Origin: Microbacterium maritypicum MF109
GTDB lineage: Bacteria > Actinomycetota > Actinomycetes > Actinomycetales > Microbacteriaceae
Length of the DNA: 64,000 bases
Reading direction: 5' to 3'
Assembly (NCBI RefSeq): GCF_000455825.1
Contig: NZ_ATAO01000135.1
Location: 1 to 64,000, forward strand
Both the position numbers and the translations under genes were made by a program. Positions 18,050 to 26,364 of this stretch are shown here, piece after piece (the stretch's first letter is position 1; each line of letters starts with the position of its first letter). The notes under the pieces are model-generated. The model ran no database searches. It saw nothing but the letters and a program-made list of their open reading frames with translations, and had not been told where the DNA came from.

Positions 18050-21000
18050 CTAGACCTCGGTCGTCGTCTGCGCGGTCTCTTCCGTGCGGTTGCGGCGGGC
18101 GATGAGCACACCACCGGTCGCCGCGAGGGCGACGACGATCAGGCCGCCCACGATCCACGGCCACACGGGGGCGCCGTCTGATGCCGCGGGCTCGGTCGCG
18201 GTGGTCACCGCGGCGGTGGCCTCGGAGTCGGAGGCGGGCTTCTCCTCCGCGACGCCGCAGGCCGCGCCCACCGGGATCACGGCGGTGACCGGGTCGAGCT
18301 GCTCGCCTGCGGCGTAGGTGCCGAATGCGGATGCTCCGGCGTCGGTCAGCGTGGTCGGGACTGCGTCGAGCGTCAGCACGCCGTCGACGACCGCCGCGTC
18401 GCCGAGCGCGAACTCCGCGAGGCGAACGCCCTTCTGGTCGATGCTCTCGCCGCCCTGCGTGGTGCCGGTCACGTCGAAGACCAGGTAGCCCTTGTCTCCG
18501 GCGAGCTCGACGGCGGCGTTAGCGAGCGTCGTGTTCAGCGCACCGTCGTGACCCGTGAAGGTGATGCTGCCGCCGTAGGTCACGAGGCCCGCGAGGGTCT
18601 TGTCGTCGAACGATCCGGTGCCGTTCTCCCACACGTAGTCGGGGTACTGGTAGGCCACGTCGGTCAGCGTCCACCCGCCCTTCGCGATGCCCTCGATGTA
18701 GGTGCGGAACGACTCCTTGTATCCCCACTTGAGAGTTGCGCCCTCGACGGTGCACACGCCGATCGCGGCGGTCGCCCTGTTCAGGGTGAACACGAGACCG
18801 CGGCTCACGGATCCCTGGAACGTGAGCGTGTGCTCGCCGTCCTCGAGACTCGCAGGGAGGGCACCCGACCAGGTCGCGACGCCGTTCGCGTCGGCCGTCA
18901 CCGTCTCGAGCAGCACGGGCGTCGAGTACACGACGACCTTGATGCCCTGCTCGTTCGCGCGGAACCCGGATGCCGACACCGTGGCCGGCTGGCCCGCTCC
19001 GAGGGCTGCGAGGTTCTCGTCGTCTGCCTGGATGCCCTCGGTCGCCGGCGGGGCAGCAGGGAGGGTGGTCTTCGGCTTCACGACAGCGGCAGCAACCGTT
19101 CCGCTCGAACCGGCCGGCGCCGCCGCGACGGAGCCGATCGTGAATGTCACCGGGTTCAGCGCGGTGCCGTAGCCGGCGAGCACGCGGTCTCGACCGGCAT
19201 CCGTCAGCGCCGCGGGCGCCGCCGTGTAGGTCACGGCGCCGTTGGCCGCGATGCGCGCCGCGTTGGAGAGATCGAGCGTCGCGAACGGCACCTGTGCGCC
19301 GCCGCTCGTGACGTACAGCGTCGCCGCCGATGCCGAGGTGATGCGGATCTGCGGGTTCGACACGGTCACATCGAGCACGCCCTGGTGACCGGTGAAGCGC
19401 ACCGAGCCGCGATAGACGACGCTGCCGAGGCCGGTGTTCACGTCGAAGTCGCCGCCGACGGTCTGACCGAACTGGAACTGCCCGCCCGAACGGGTCGCGC
19501 CGTCGGAGACCGCGATGGAGCCCTTCGCGATGTCACCCGTGATGTAGTTCGTGAACGACGACGAGATCGCCCAGCGGAGTGATCCGCCAGGGACGTTCGT
19601 GGGCGGAGTCGTCGGGGTGACGGGCTTCTCCGGCACCGTCACACCGAACAGGTCGTCCCACTGCTGCGGGGTGATCGTCACGGTCGAGCGGGCGTAGATC
19701 GTGCTCGCGTCGGGCATCGAATGCTGCTTCCACACGATGACCTCATACGACTTCGTGCGGTCGAGGTTCTTCGCCGCGGTCGTGAGATCGACCGCGAAGG
19801 CGCCGAACGTGACCTTCTGCACGTACTGCATCGCGAGGAACCCACCATCGGCACTCACGTTGCCCTCGGTGCCGGCTTCGATCAGGGCGACATAGGCTCC
19901 AGGGATCTCGCCGAGATTGGTGGCCGCTGCTGCGACGGTCAGGCCGTCCTTCGCGGTCGCAACCTTGACCGTCGTGCCCACAGTCGGCCCCGCCGGGAAG
20001 AGCGCGTCCCACTGCTCGTCACTGACTGTGATGGCGCCGCGAGCGTAGATCGTGTTCGCATCGGGCATCGAGTGCTGCTTCCAGACGATCACCTCATACG
20101 CCTTCGTGCGGTCGAGCTTGTCGGCCGCGGCCGTCAGGTCCACCGTGAACGCGCCGCCCGTGACCTTCTGCACGTACTGCATCGCGACGAACCCGCCGCC
20201 TGCGGTGACGCTCCCTTCGGCGCCCTTCTCGATCACAGCGACGTAGGCACCGGTGATCGCACCGAGCTTCGAAGCCGCAGCGGTGATGGTCAGGCCGTCC
20301 TTCAGGCTCGCCGACTTCACCGTGGAGGTGATGACCGAGGTGTCGCCGTAGTTCAGGGCGACGCTGCGCTCCTGGTCGGCGTTGACCACGCCACCGGCGG
20401 CATACGTGTAGATCCCGTAGGTGCCAGGAGATGCCGCGGCATCCTTCAGGGTCAGCGTCGCCTGGAACGTGCCGTCGGCGGCGATGTCGACCCACTGCGC
20501 ACGGATCGCGCTCTGGTACTGCTCGGGAACCTGGTTCAGCACCCCCTCGGCCAGAGCCCAGGCCTGCGCGCCCACCGATCGGGTCGACGATGCCGCACCC
20601 GTCGAAGGTTGCCATGTCGAGCCGAAGTTACCGAAGACCACGTAGGTGCCCTGCGGAAGGTGCTGGGGGATCGGCATCCCGCGTCCACCGACATTCGCGG
20701 TCGGGTCATAGCCCGAGCCCTTCACGACGACCTTGTCACCGGCTTTGAGAGCCACACCTGCGGCCGGAGTCGTGCCGTCGGCGAGGAACACCTCGATCGC
20801 CGCCGAGACCGGAGCCGGCTGCAGGCTCTCCCACTGTGCGTCGGTGACGGCGATGGTCGAGCGTGCATAGATCGTGCTCGCATCGGGGTTCGAGTGCTGC
20901 TTCCACGCGATGACCTCGTAGGACTTCGTGCGGTCGAGCTTGTCGGCGGCGGCGGTCAGGTCGACCGTGAAGACACCGCCCGAGATCGGGCGCACGTACT

Positions 21001-22297
21001 GCATCGCCAGGAACCCGCCGCTGCCGGTGACGTTCGCCTCGGTGCCCTTCTCGATCAACGCGACGTACGCACCCGGGATCGCTCCGAGCTTGGTGCCGGA
21101 GGCCGTGACGGTGAGGCCATCCGTCGCCGTCGCCGTCTTCACGGCTGTGGAGACCGTCGGAGTCTCGGTGTAGTTCAGGGCGACACTGCGCTCCTGGTCG
21201 GCGTTGATCACGCCACCAGCCGCATACGTGTAGATCCCGTAAGACCCCGGCGTCGCCGCGGCATCCTTCAGGGTCACGGTCGCCTGGAACGTGCCGTCGG
21301 CCGCGATGTCGACCCACTGCGCGCGGATCGCGCTCTGGTACTGCGCGGGAACCTGGTTCAGCACGCCCTCGGCCAGAGCCCACGTCTGCGCACCGACGGA
21401 ACGGCTCGAAGATACCGCACCCGTCGAGGGCTGCCATGCCGAAGCGAAATTGCCGAACACCACGTATGTGCCCTGCGGAAGGTGCTTCGGGATCGGCACA
21501 CCACGGCCCTCGGTCCCGAGGTTCGCCGCCGGGTCGTAACCCGAGCCCTTCACGACGACCTTGTCGCCGGCTTTGAGCGCCACACCGGCGGCCGGAGTCG
21601 TGCCGTCGGCGAGGAACACCTCGATCGTCGCCGACTTCGGGGTCTCGCCCGGGTCCGTACCGGGATCGGTCCCCGGATCCGTACCGGGATCGGTCCCCGG
21701 ATCCGTGCCAGGATCGGTCCCCGGATCCGTGCCAGGATCGGTCCCCGGATCCGTGCCAGGATCGGTCCCCGGATCGGTTCCGGGGTCGGTTCCCGGATCG
21801 GTTCCCGGATCGGTTCCCGGATCGGTGGGGGCGGCACCGAACACCGCGTCCCACTGCCCGGCCGAGATGCCGACGTCGCCGCGGCCGTAGATCGTGGTCT
21901 CGTTCGGGTTCGAGTGCTTCTGCCAGACGAGAACCTCATAGGTCTTCGTGCGGTCCAGCGAGCCGGCCGGTGCGTCGAGCGTGAACGTGCTCGCCCCTCC
22001 GGCGACGGTCGGCATCACGAAGGCGGCGTACCCGCCACCACCGGAGAGGCCCGCCTCCGTCCCCTTCACGATGAGCGCCGCGTATGCGCCCTCGACTTCG
22101 GGGAGACCGCTCGCCTGCACCTGCACGCTCACTCCGGAGGTGCCTGCGGAGGCGACCGTGGCAGTGACCGTCGCGCCGGCGGCGTGCGCGGGTGGCCCGA
22201 TCACGGCGCCGGCGGCGATGAGAAGGAAGGAGACGAAGGCGGCGAGCAGCACGCGTATGCGTGCGCTCCCCGGGGATGCTGTGGCTGTGGCGTTCAC
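18050..22297 (-). CDS. Giant HtaA-domain heme-binding surface protein
   Basis: About 1415 residues from a GTG at 22297 with GGAGA upstream. A signal peptide ends PPAHAAG. Four copies of an about 110-residue module ending LDRTK(S/T)YEV...QHS.P..TIY lie near nt 22180-21835, 21160-20825, 20340-20005 and 19990-19650. A TDPG linker follows the first copy. Two copies of a second module (EVFLADGTTPAAGVALKAGD to GGVxNADQERSVALNY) alternate with them. Two HtaA domains (PF04213) lie near nt 19600-19110 and 18750-18260, with SFTNYI/FTGHQG and SFRTYI/FTGHDG, the Tyr and His that bind heme in corynebacterial HtaA. A C-terminal helix and basic tail anchor it; no LPxTG motif is seen. It is divergent from hmuTUV, so it likely captures heme and passes it to HmuT. 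Iron control through the boxes at 22379 and 22443 is expected. Confidence 0.9.
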   Translation of the reverse strand: MNATATASPGSARIRVLLAAFVSFLLIAAGAVIGPPAHAAGATVTATVASAGTSGVSVQVQASGLPEVEGAYAALIVKGTEAGLSGGGGYAAFVMPTVAGGASTFTLDAPAGSLDRTKTYEVLVWQKHSNPNETTIYGRGDVGISAGQWDAVFGAAPTDPGTDPGTDPGTDPGTDPGTDPGTDPGTDPGTDPGTDPGTDPGTDPGTDPGTDPGTDPGETPKSATIEVFLADGTTPAAGVALKAGDKVVVKGSGYDPAANLGTEGRGVPIPKHLPQGTYVVFGNFASAWQPSTGAVSSSRSVGAQTWALAEGVLNQVPAQYQSAIRAQWVDIAADGTFQATVTLKDAAATPGSYGIYTYAAGGVINADQERSVALNYTETPTVSTAVKTATATDGLTVTASGTKLGAIPGAYVALIEKGTEANVTGSGGFLAMQYVRPISGGVFTVDLTAAADKLDRTKSYEVIAWKQHSNPDASTIYARSTIAVTDAQWESLQPAPVSAAIEVFLADGTTPAAGVALKAGDKVVVKGSGYDPTANVGGRGMPIPQHLPQGTYVVFGNFGSTWQPSTGAASSTRSVGAQAWALAEGVLNQVPEQYQSAIRAQWVDIAADGTFQATLTLKDAAASPGTYGIYTYAAGGVVNADQERSVALNYGDTSVITSTVKSASLKDGLTITAAASKLGAITGAYVAVIEKGAEGSVTAGGGFVAMQYVQKVTGGAFTVDLTAAADKLDRTKAYEVIVWKQHSMPDANTIYARGAITVSDEQWDALFPAGPTVGTTVKVATAKDGLTVAAAATNLGEIPGAYVALIEAGTEGNVSADGGFLAMQYVQKVTFGAFAVDLTTAAKNLDRTKSYEVIVWKQHSMPDASTIYARSTVTITPQQWDDLFGVTVPEKPVTPTTPPTNVPGGSLRWAISSSFTNYITGDIAKGSIAVSDGATRSGGQFQFGQTVGGDFDVNTGLGSVVYRGSVRFTGHQGVLDVTVSNPQIRITSASAATLYVTSGGAQVPFATLDLSNAARIAANGAVTYTAAPAALTDAGRDRVLAGYGTALNPVTFTIGSVAAAPAGSSGTVAAAVVKPKTTLPAAPPATEGIQADDENLAALGAGQPATVSASGFRANEQGIKVVVYSTPVLLETVTADANGVATWSGALPASLEDGEHTLTFQGSVSRGLVFTLNRATAAIGVCTVEGATLKWGYKESFRTYIEGIAKGGWTLTDVAYQYPDYVWENGTGSFDDKTLAGLVTYGGSITFTGHDGALNTTLANAAVELAGDKGYLVFDVTGTTQGGESIDQKGVRLAEFALGDAAVVDGVLTLDAVPTTLTDAGASAFGTYAAGEQLDPVTAVIPVGAACGVAEEKPASDSEATAAVTTATEPAASDGAPVWPWIVGGLIVVALAATGGVLIARRNRTEETAQTTTEV
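21651..21826 (-). repeat. 12-bp tandem repeat encoding (Thr-Asp-Pro-Gly)n
   Basis: About fourteen and a half copies of a 12-base unit (GGATCGGTCCCC and variants) encode a TDPG linker between the first surface module and the rest of the HtaA protein. Units alternate in pairs, giving a 24-base higher-order repeat in the middle. This implies expansion by slippage. Copy number is likely variable between strains and prone to assembly error. Confidence 0.9.
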
Positions 22298-22378
22298 GGT
22301 TCTCCACGGCTCCGGGCGCGCAGAAGCACACGCGCGCCGGCGGTGCCGCAATGCAGTCGGGCGAAGGTTGGGTTTTGG

Positions 22379-22397
22379 TTAGGCTTAGCTAAGTAAG
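22379..22397 (+). promoter_or_regulatory. Weak DtxR/IdeR iron box for the htaA-like gene
   Basis: TTAGGCTTAGCTAAGTAAG resembles the DtxR/IdeR consensus (about 12 of 19 positions) and contains the palindrome CTTAGCTAAG. It lies 80 bases upstream of the surface-protein start, in the divergent intergenic region. Confidence 0.6.
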
Positions 22398-22442
22398 CCG
22401 CCGAACCCGAGCGTAGAGGGGGGAATCAGCGCGCGTCAAGTT

Positions 22443-22461
22443 TTAGGATAGCCTTGCCTAA
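22443..22461 (+). promoter_or_regulatory. Strong DtxR/IdeR iron box overlapping the hmuT start
   Basis: TTAGGATAGCCTTGCCTAA matches TTAGGTTAGSCTAACCTAA at 16 of 19 positions. Its last base is the A of the hmuT start codon. A -10-like TAGCCT (22449-22454) lies inside it with six bases to the ATG, so repressor binding would cover both promoter and transcription start. Confidence 0.85.
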
Positions 22462-23567
22462 TGCGTCGCGCTTCCGCCCTTCTCCTCGTCGCCGCGTTGG
22501 CCGTCGGACTCACGGCCTGCGCCGAGCCGGGAGGCACGGCCGCACCGGCCGCCGTCGCCGACGATGACTGCCCCCAGGCATCCGTCCCGCTCGCCGCACT
22601 CGATCTGATCGACGACGTCCGCGCGCACACCGGCCCATCCACTGCCTGCCTCTCGACCCATGCGATCGAGCCCGTCGACGACGACAGCGCTCCGACGCTG
22701 CCTGTGACGGTGATCGACAGCGAAGGCCACGAGATCGAGATCACCGATATCGACCGGATCCTCCCGATCGACATCTCGGGCACGATCGCGTCGACCGTGT
22801 TCGCGCTCGGGCTCGGCGATCAGGTCGTCGGTCGCGACGCCTCCACCGTCTTCGCCGGCACCGAAGACCTTCCCGTCGTGACCAAGACCGGCCACACGCT
22901 CAACGCCGAGGCGATCCTCGAGCTGGCCCCGACCGTCGTCCTCACCGACACCACGATCGGCCCGAAGGAGGTGCGTCAGCAGTTGCGCGACGCGGGCATC
23001 GCCGTCGTCGTGATCTCCAGCGACCGCCGGCTCGACACCACCGACGCACTCGTGACCGAGATCGCCACCGCCCTCGGCGTGCCTCGCCGCGGGGAAGCGC
23101 TCATCGATCGACTGGACGCCTCGGTCGACGAGACGCTCGCGGAGATCGCCGAGGTCGTTCCCGCCGACGAAGCCGATCGCGCCCGGATGCTGTTCCTCTA
23201 CGTCCGCGGAAGCGCGAACGTCTACTACATCTTCGGAGAGGACTCCGGGGCCGACTCGCTGATCGACGCGGTGGGCGGGGTCGATGTGGCGGCCGAGATC
23301 GGGTGGGAGGGCATGAAGCCGATGACCGCCGAGGCCCTCGTCGCCGCGCAGCCCGACGTGCTGGTGATGATGACCGACGGGCTCGAATCCGTGGGCGGCA
23401 TCGACGGGCTGATCGAGCGGATCCCCGCCGTGGCGCAGACCCCCGCCGGTGCGAACCGTCGCGTGATCGACATGGCCGACAGCGAGATCCTGAGCTTCGG
23501 TCCGCGCACCGCCGACGTGATCGGCGCCCTGGCCCGCGCCCTGTACGCCCCCGAGCCCGCGAAGTGA
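22461..23567 (+). CDS. hmuT: Heme ABC transporter substrate-binding lipoprotein
   Basis: 368 residues. A lipoprotein signal peptide ends LTAC, and a Per/TroA-type heme-binding fold follows. His145 (KTGHTLNAE) and Tyr247 with Arg249 (FLYVRG) correspond to the axial His and Tyr/Arg set described for corynebacterial HmuT. It delivers heme to HmuU/HmuV. There is no ribosome site: a -10-like box inside the iron box sits six bases from the ATG, suggesting leaderless mRNA repressed by iron. It overlaps the permease gene by GTGA and is divergent from the HtaA surface protein, its likely heme donor. Confidence 0.93.
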   Translation: MRRASALLLVAALAVGLTACAEPGGTAAPAAVADDDCPQASVPLAALDLIDDVRAHTGPSTACLSTHAIEPVDDDSAPTLPVTVIDSEGHEIEITDIDRILPIDISGTIASTVFALGLGDQVVGRDASTVFAGTEDLPVVTKTGHTLNAEAILELAPTVVLTDTTIGPKEVRQQLRDAGIAVVVISSDRRLDTTDALVTEIATALGVPRRGEALIDRLDASVDETLAEIAEVVPADEADRARMLFLYVRGSANVYYIFGEDSGADSLIDAVGGVDVAAEIGWEGMKPMTAEALVAAQPDVLVMMTDGLESVGGIDGLIERIPAVAQTPAGANRRVIDMADSEILSFGPRTADVIGALARALYAPEPAK

Positions 23568-24637
23568 CCGGGGAGGTCGTCACCCCGACTCCGACGAGGC
23601 ACCGGGGCCTGCGCTTCGCCCTGGTGACGGTCGGCCTGGTCATCGCGCTCACGATCACGTGCATCGTGTCGATCACGAGCGGGCAGTACGACCTCTCCCC
23701 CGCCTCCCTCATCGGCGTGCTGCTGCGCGGTATCGGGGTCGACACCGCGTGGGCTCCGTCGGCTTCCAGCGACTACGGCGTGATCTTCACCCTGCGCATG
23801 CCGCGCATCGTGCTCGGCCTCCTCGTCGGTGCCGCCCTCGCGGTCTCGGGAGTGCTCATGCAGGCGATCTTCGGCAACCCGCTCGCGGACGCCGGTGTGG
23901 TCGGCGTCTCCTCGGGCGCAGCGCTCGGCGCCGCAGCGAGCATCACGTTCGGGCTCGCGACCTTCGGCATGTGGACCACGCCTGCCTTCGCGTTCCTCGG
24001 CGGCCTGATAGCGGTGTTCTCGGTGTACTTCATCAGCCGCTCCGGAGGGCGCACCGAAGTCGTGACGCTCCTGCTCACCGGTATCGCCATCAACGCGATT
24101 GCCGGCGCCGGCATGGCCTTCTTCACGTTCCTCGGCACCACATCGACCCGCGAGCAGATCGTGTTCTGGCAGCTCGGTTCGCTGAACGGCGCGCTGTGGT
24201 CGAACATCCAGCTCGTCGCGCCGCTCGTGCTGATCGGCGTGGTGGTCGCGCTGATCGTCGCACCGAGCCTGGACCTCTTCGCCCTCGGCGAGCGCACCGC
24301 GCGACACCTCGGCGTCAATGTCGAGCTGCTGCGGATCGTGGTGATCGTGACGGTCGCGCTGCTGGTGTGCGCGGCGGTCGCCTTCGCCGGGATCATCGGA
24401 TTCGCCGGTCTCGTCGTGCCACATCTGATGCGGATGATGATCGGCCCCGCCCACGTGCCGCTCGTGATCGCCTCGGCGCTCGGCGGCGCACTGCTCATCG
24501 CGGTCGCCGACCTCGTGGCCCGCACGGCCGTGCCGCTCGCCGACCTGCCGATCGGCATGATCACCTCGCTCGTGGGCGGCCCGTTCTTCCTGTGGTTGCT
24601 CGTGCGCACCCGTCGTCGCTCGGGAGGGTGGGCATGA
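23564..24637 (+). CDS. hmuU: Heme ABC transporter permease (FecCD family)
   Basis: 357 residues from the GTG at 23564, which overlaps the hmuT stop (GTGA). Upstream in-frame codons lie inside hmuT. About nine to ten membrane helices. Family motifs LRMPRIVLGLLVGAALAVSG, GNPLADAGVVGVSSGAALGA and FAGIIGFAGLVVPHLMRMM are typical of FecCD/BtuC permeases. It forms the channel with HmuV on the cytoplasmic side. Confidence 0.95.
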   Translation: MTGEVVTPTPTRHRGLRFALVTVGLVIALTITCIVSITSGQYDLSPASLIGVLLRGIGVDTAWAPSASSDYGVIFTLRMPRIVLGLLVGAALAVSGVLMQAIFGNPLADAGVVGVSSGAALGAAASITFGLATFGMWTTPAFAFLGGLIAVFSVYFISRSGGRTEVVTLLLTGIAINAIAGAGMAFFTFLGTTSTREQIVFWQLGSLNGALWSNIQLVAPLVLIGVVVALIVAPSLDLFALGERTARHLGVNVELLRIVVIVTVALLVCAAVAFAGIIGFAGLVVPHLMRMMIGPAHVPLVIASALGGALLIAVADLVARTAVPLADLPIGMITSLVGGPFFLWLLVRTRRRSGGWA

Positions 24638-25407
24638 CCGTCAGGCTCCGCGGGTCGGGACTCACCGTGCGCGTCGGCGAAGGGCGGACGATCCTCGACG
24701 ACGCGTCCATCGCGATCCGCTCCGGAGAGGTCCACGCCCTCGTCGGGCCGAACGGGGCGGGCAAATCCACCCTGTTCGGAGTGCTCGCCGGAGATATCAC
24801 AGCCCAGGCCGGCGCGGTCGAGCTCGACGGCCAGCCGATCGAGCGCGTCAAGCCGCGCACGCTCGCCCAGCAGCGGGCTGTGCTCCTGCAGGAGAACACC
24901 GTCACGTTTCCGTTCAGTGCAGAGCAGGTCGTGCGGATGGGAAGGACTCCCTGGGCCCGCACACCGGCGGCCGACGACGACGATGAACGGGTGTCCGCAG
25001 CGATGGCGCAGACCGAGGTCACGGCACTCCGGGCCCGTGCGGTGCCGTCGCTGTCCGGCGGCGAGCGCGCCAGGGTCGCCCTCGCCCGCGTGCTCGCCCA
25101 GAGCACCGGCCTCCTGCTGCTCGACGAACCGACCGCGGCTCTCGACCTGAAGCACCACGAAGACGTCATGCGGCTGATCCGCGGACGCGCGGATGCCGGG
25201 ATCGCGGTCGCCATCGTGCTGCACGACCTCAATGCCGCCCTCGCGCATGCCGACCGCGTCACGCTGCTCGCCGAGGGCAGGGTCGCGGCGACGGGCACTC
25301 CGGCCGAGGTGCTGACCGCCGAGCGGATCGAGCAGGTCTACGGCCAGGCGGTCGACGTGTTCCCGCATCCGGTGACCGGGGTTCCGTTGGTGGTCGCTCG
25401 GCGCTGA
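24634..25407 (+). CDS. hmuV: Heme ABC transporter ATPase
   Basis: 257 residues from an ATG that overlaps the hmuU stop (ATGA), with GGGAGGG upstream. Walker A GPNGAGKST, Q-loop LLQEN, signature LSGGERARVALARVLAQ, Walker B LLLLDEPTAALD and H-loop IVLHDLN are all intact. It powers heme import through HmuU. The gene ends 11 bases from the convergent marR gene, with no terminator visible between them. Confidence 0.95.
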   Translation: MTVRLRGSGLTVRVGEGRTILDDASIAIRSGEVHALVGPNGAGKSTLFGVLAGDITAQAGAVELDGQPIERVKPRTLAQQRAVLLQENTVTFPFSAEQVVRMGRTPWARTPAADDDDERVSAAMAQTEVTALRARAVPSLSGGERARVALARVLAQSTGLLLLDEPTAALDLKHHEDVMRLIRGRADAGIAVAIVLHDLNAALAHADRVTLLAEGRVAATGTPAEVLTAERIEQVYGQAVDVFPHPVTGVPLVVARR

Positions 25408-25418
25408 TCCGCTCGGGG

Positions 25419-25868
25419 CTAGGACTCCTCCCGCAGCGAGCGGATCATGCTCCGGAGGATCTTCAGCGCACCCGCCTGCTCGTCCTCGGTCATGCCGGAG
25501 AGCATCCGGACCTCGACCGAGCGGACGGCGGCAGTCGCCGTCGCGAGACTCTCACGACCGCGGTCGGTGAGGCGGGCGGGGAGAGCCTTGCCGACCGGGG
25601 CCTCCGCCGGCCTGGTCACGAACCCGTCCCGCTCCAGCGCCTGCAGCAGCACGTTCATCGACTGTCGCGTGACGAATGCGCCGCGCGCGAGCTCGGAGTT
25701 CGACAGCCCGGGTCGTTGCGCCAGCAGTTCGAGGCAGGAGTAGTGGGTGATGGTCATCCCGAGCGGGCGCAGCACCTCTTCCATCGCGGCACGCAGGGCG
25801 CTGGACGCTTCTTTCAGCAGGTAGCCCAGTGAGGTGTCGAGGTCGATCCCATCGCGGTCTTGACTCAT
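25419..25868 (-). CDS. MarR-family regulator
   Basis: 149 residues. The winged helix-turn-helix shows MTITHYSCLELLAQRPGLSNSELARGAFVTRQSMNVLLQ as two helices plus wing. Conserved LPARLTDRGRESLATA and a C-terminal dimer helix follow. It is divergent from the VOC gene over 63 bases containing two identical TGTCAG-n4-CTGACA palindromes, one overlapping its own start codon. Autoregulation and repression of the VOC gene are therefore strongly implied. The inducing ligand is unknown. Confidence 0.92.
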   Translation of the reverse strand: MSQDRDGIDLDTSLGYLLKEASSALRAAMEEVLRPLGMTITHYSCLELLAQRPGLSNSELARGAFVTRQSMNVLLQALERDGFVTRPAEAPVGKALPARLTDRGRESLATATAAVRSVEVRMLSGMTEDEQAGALKILRSMIRSLREES

Positions 25869-25911
25869 GTCAGTATTCTGACATACGCTGACCCGTGTCA
25901 GAAAACTGACA
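25868..25911 (+). promoter_or_regulatory. Twin MarR operators
   Basis: TGTCAGTATTCTGACA (25868-25883) and TGTCAGAAAACTGACA (25896-25911) have identical 6-bp arms and 4-base spacers, with centres 28 bases apart. They lie between marR and the VOC gene. Confidence 0.85.
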
Positions 25912-25931
25912 CAAATGGAAGGACTTGCCTC

Positions 25932-26300
25932 ATGCCCGTCACCGGCCCCGACTTCATCTCCCTTCAGGCACGCGACCTCGACGCCTCGCAGGCGTTCTAC
26001 GAGCAGTACCTCGGCCTCGTCCGCTCCCCGGCAGGACCGCCTCACGCCGTCGTCTTCGAGACGGCTCCGATCGCGTTCGCCCTCCGGGACATCGCCCCGG
26101 GCACCGACCTGACCGGTGTCGCCCAGCCCGGCATCGGCACCGCGATCTGGCTTCACGCCACTGATGTCCAGTCCATCCACGATGCACTCCTCGCCGACGG
26201 CCACACGATCGTCGCGGACCCGATCGACGGACCGTTCGGCCGCACCTTCACGTTCGCCGACCCGGACGGATACCGGATCACCCTCCACGACCGCGCCTGA
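25932..26300 (+). CDS. VOC-family (glyoxalase/bleomycin-resistance-like) protein
   Basis: 122 residues from the ATG at 25932 with GGAAGGA upstream. An ATG at 25860 would start inside marR and the operators and is rejected. A single vicinal-oxygen-chelate repeat pair: DFISLQARDLDASQAFYEQYLGL opens it and FTFADPDGYRITLHDRA closes it, a typical VOC end. It may be an isomerase, dioxygenase or drug-binding protein. MarR control suggests detoxification of a small aromatic or electrophile, which is inference. Confidence 0.85.
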   Translation: MPVTGPDFISLQARDLDASQAFYEQYLGLVRSPAGPPHAVVFETAPIAFALRDIAPGTDLTGVAQPGIGTAIWLHATDVQSIHDALLADGHTIVADPIDGPFGRTFTFADPDGYRITLHDRA

Positions 26301-26364
26301 CCCCCTCCGCGTGAGCCGGCCGGCGCTATGCTGGAGGGTCGCCCACCGGAGGACCGATATCGCC

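Noticed and set aside
21651..21826. CRISPR-like repeat array
   Set aside because: A 12-base in-frame unit without spacers that encodes a TDPG linker; no cas genes are in the window.
18050..22297. Sortase (LPxTG) anchoring of the HtaA protein
   Set aside because: The C-terminus has a membrane helix and charged tail but no LPxTG or LAxTG motif before it.
19721..22396. An 891-codon + strand open frame opposite the HtaA gene
   Set aside because: Antisense shadow of the repeat-rich surface protein; its apparent repeats merely mirror the real ones.
22379..22397. Two equally strong iron boxes in the htaA/hmuT gap
   Set aside because: The site on the htaA side matches at only about 12 of 19 positions and has a shorter core, so it was scored lower than the hmuT site.
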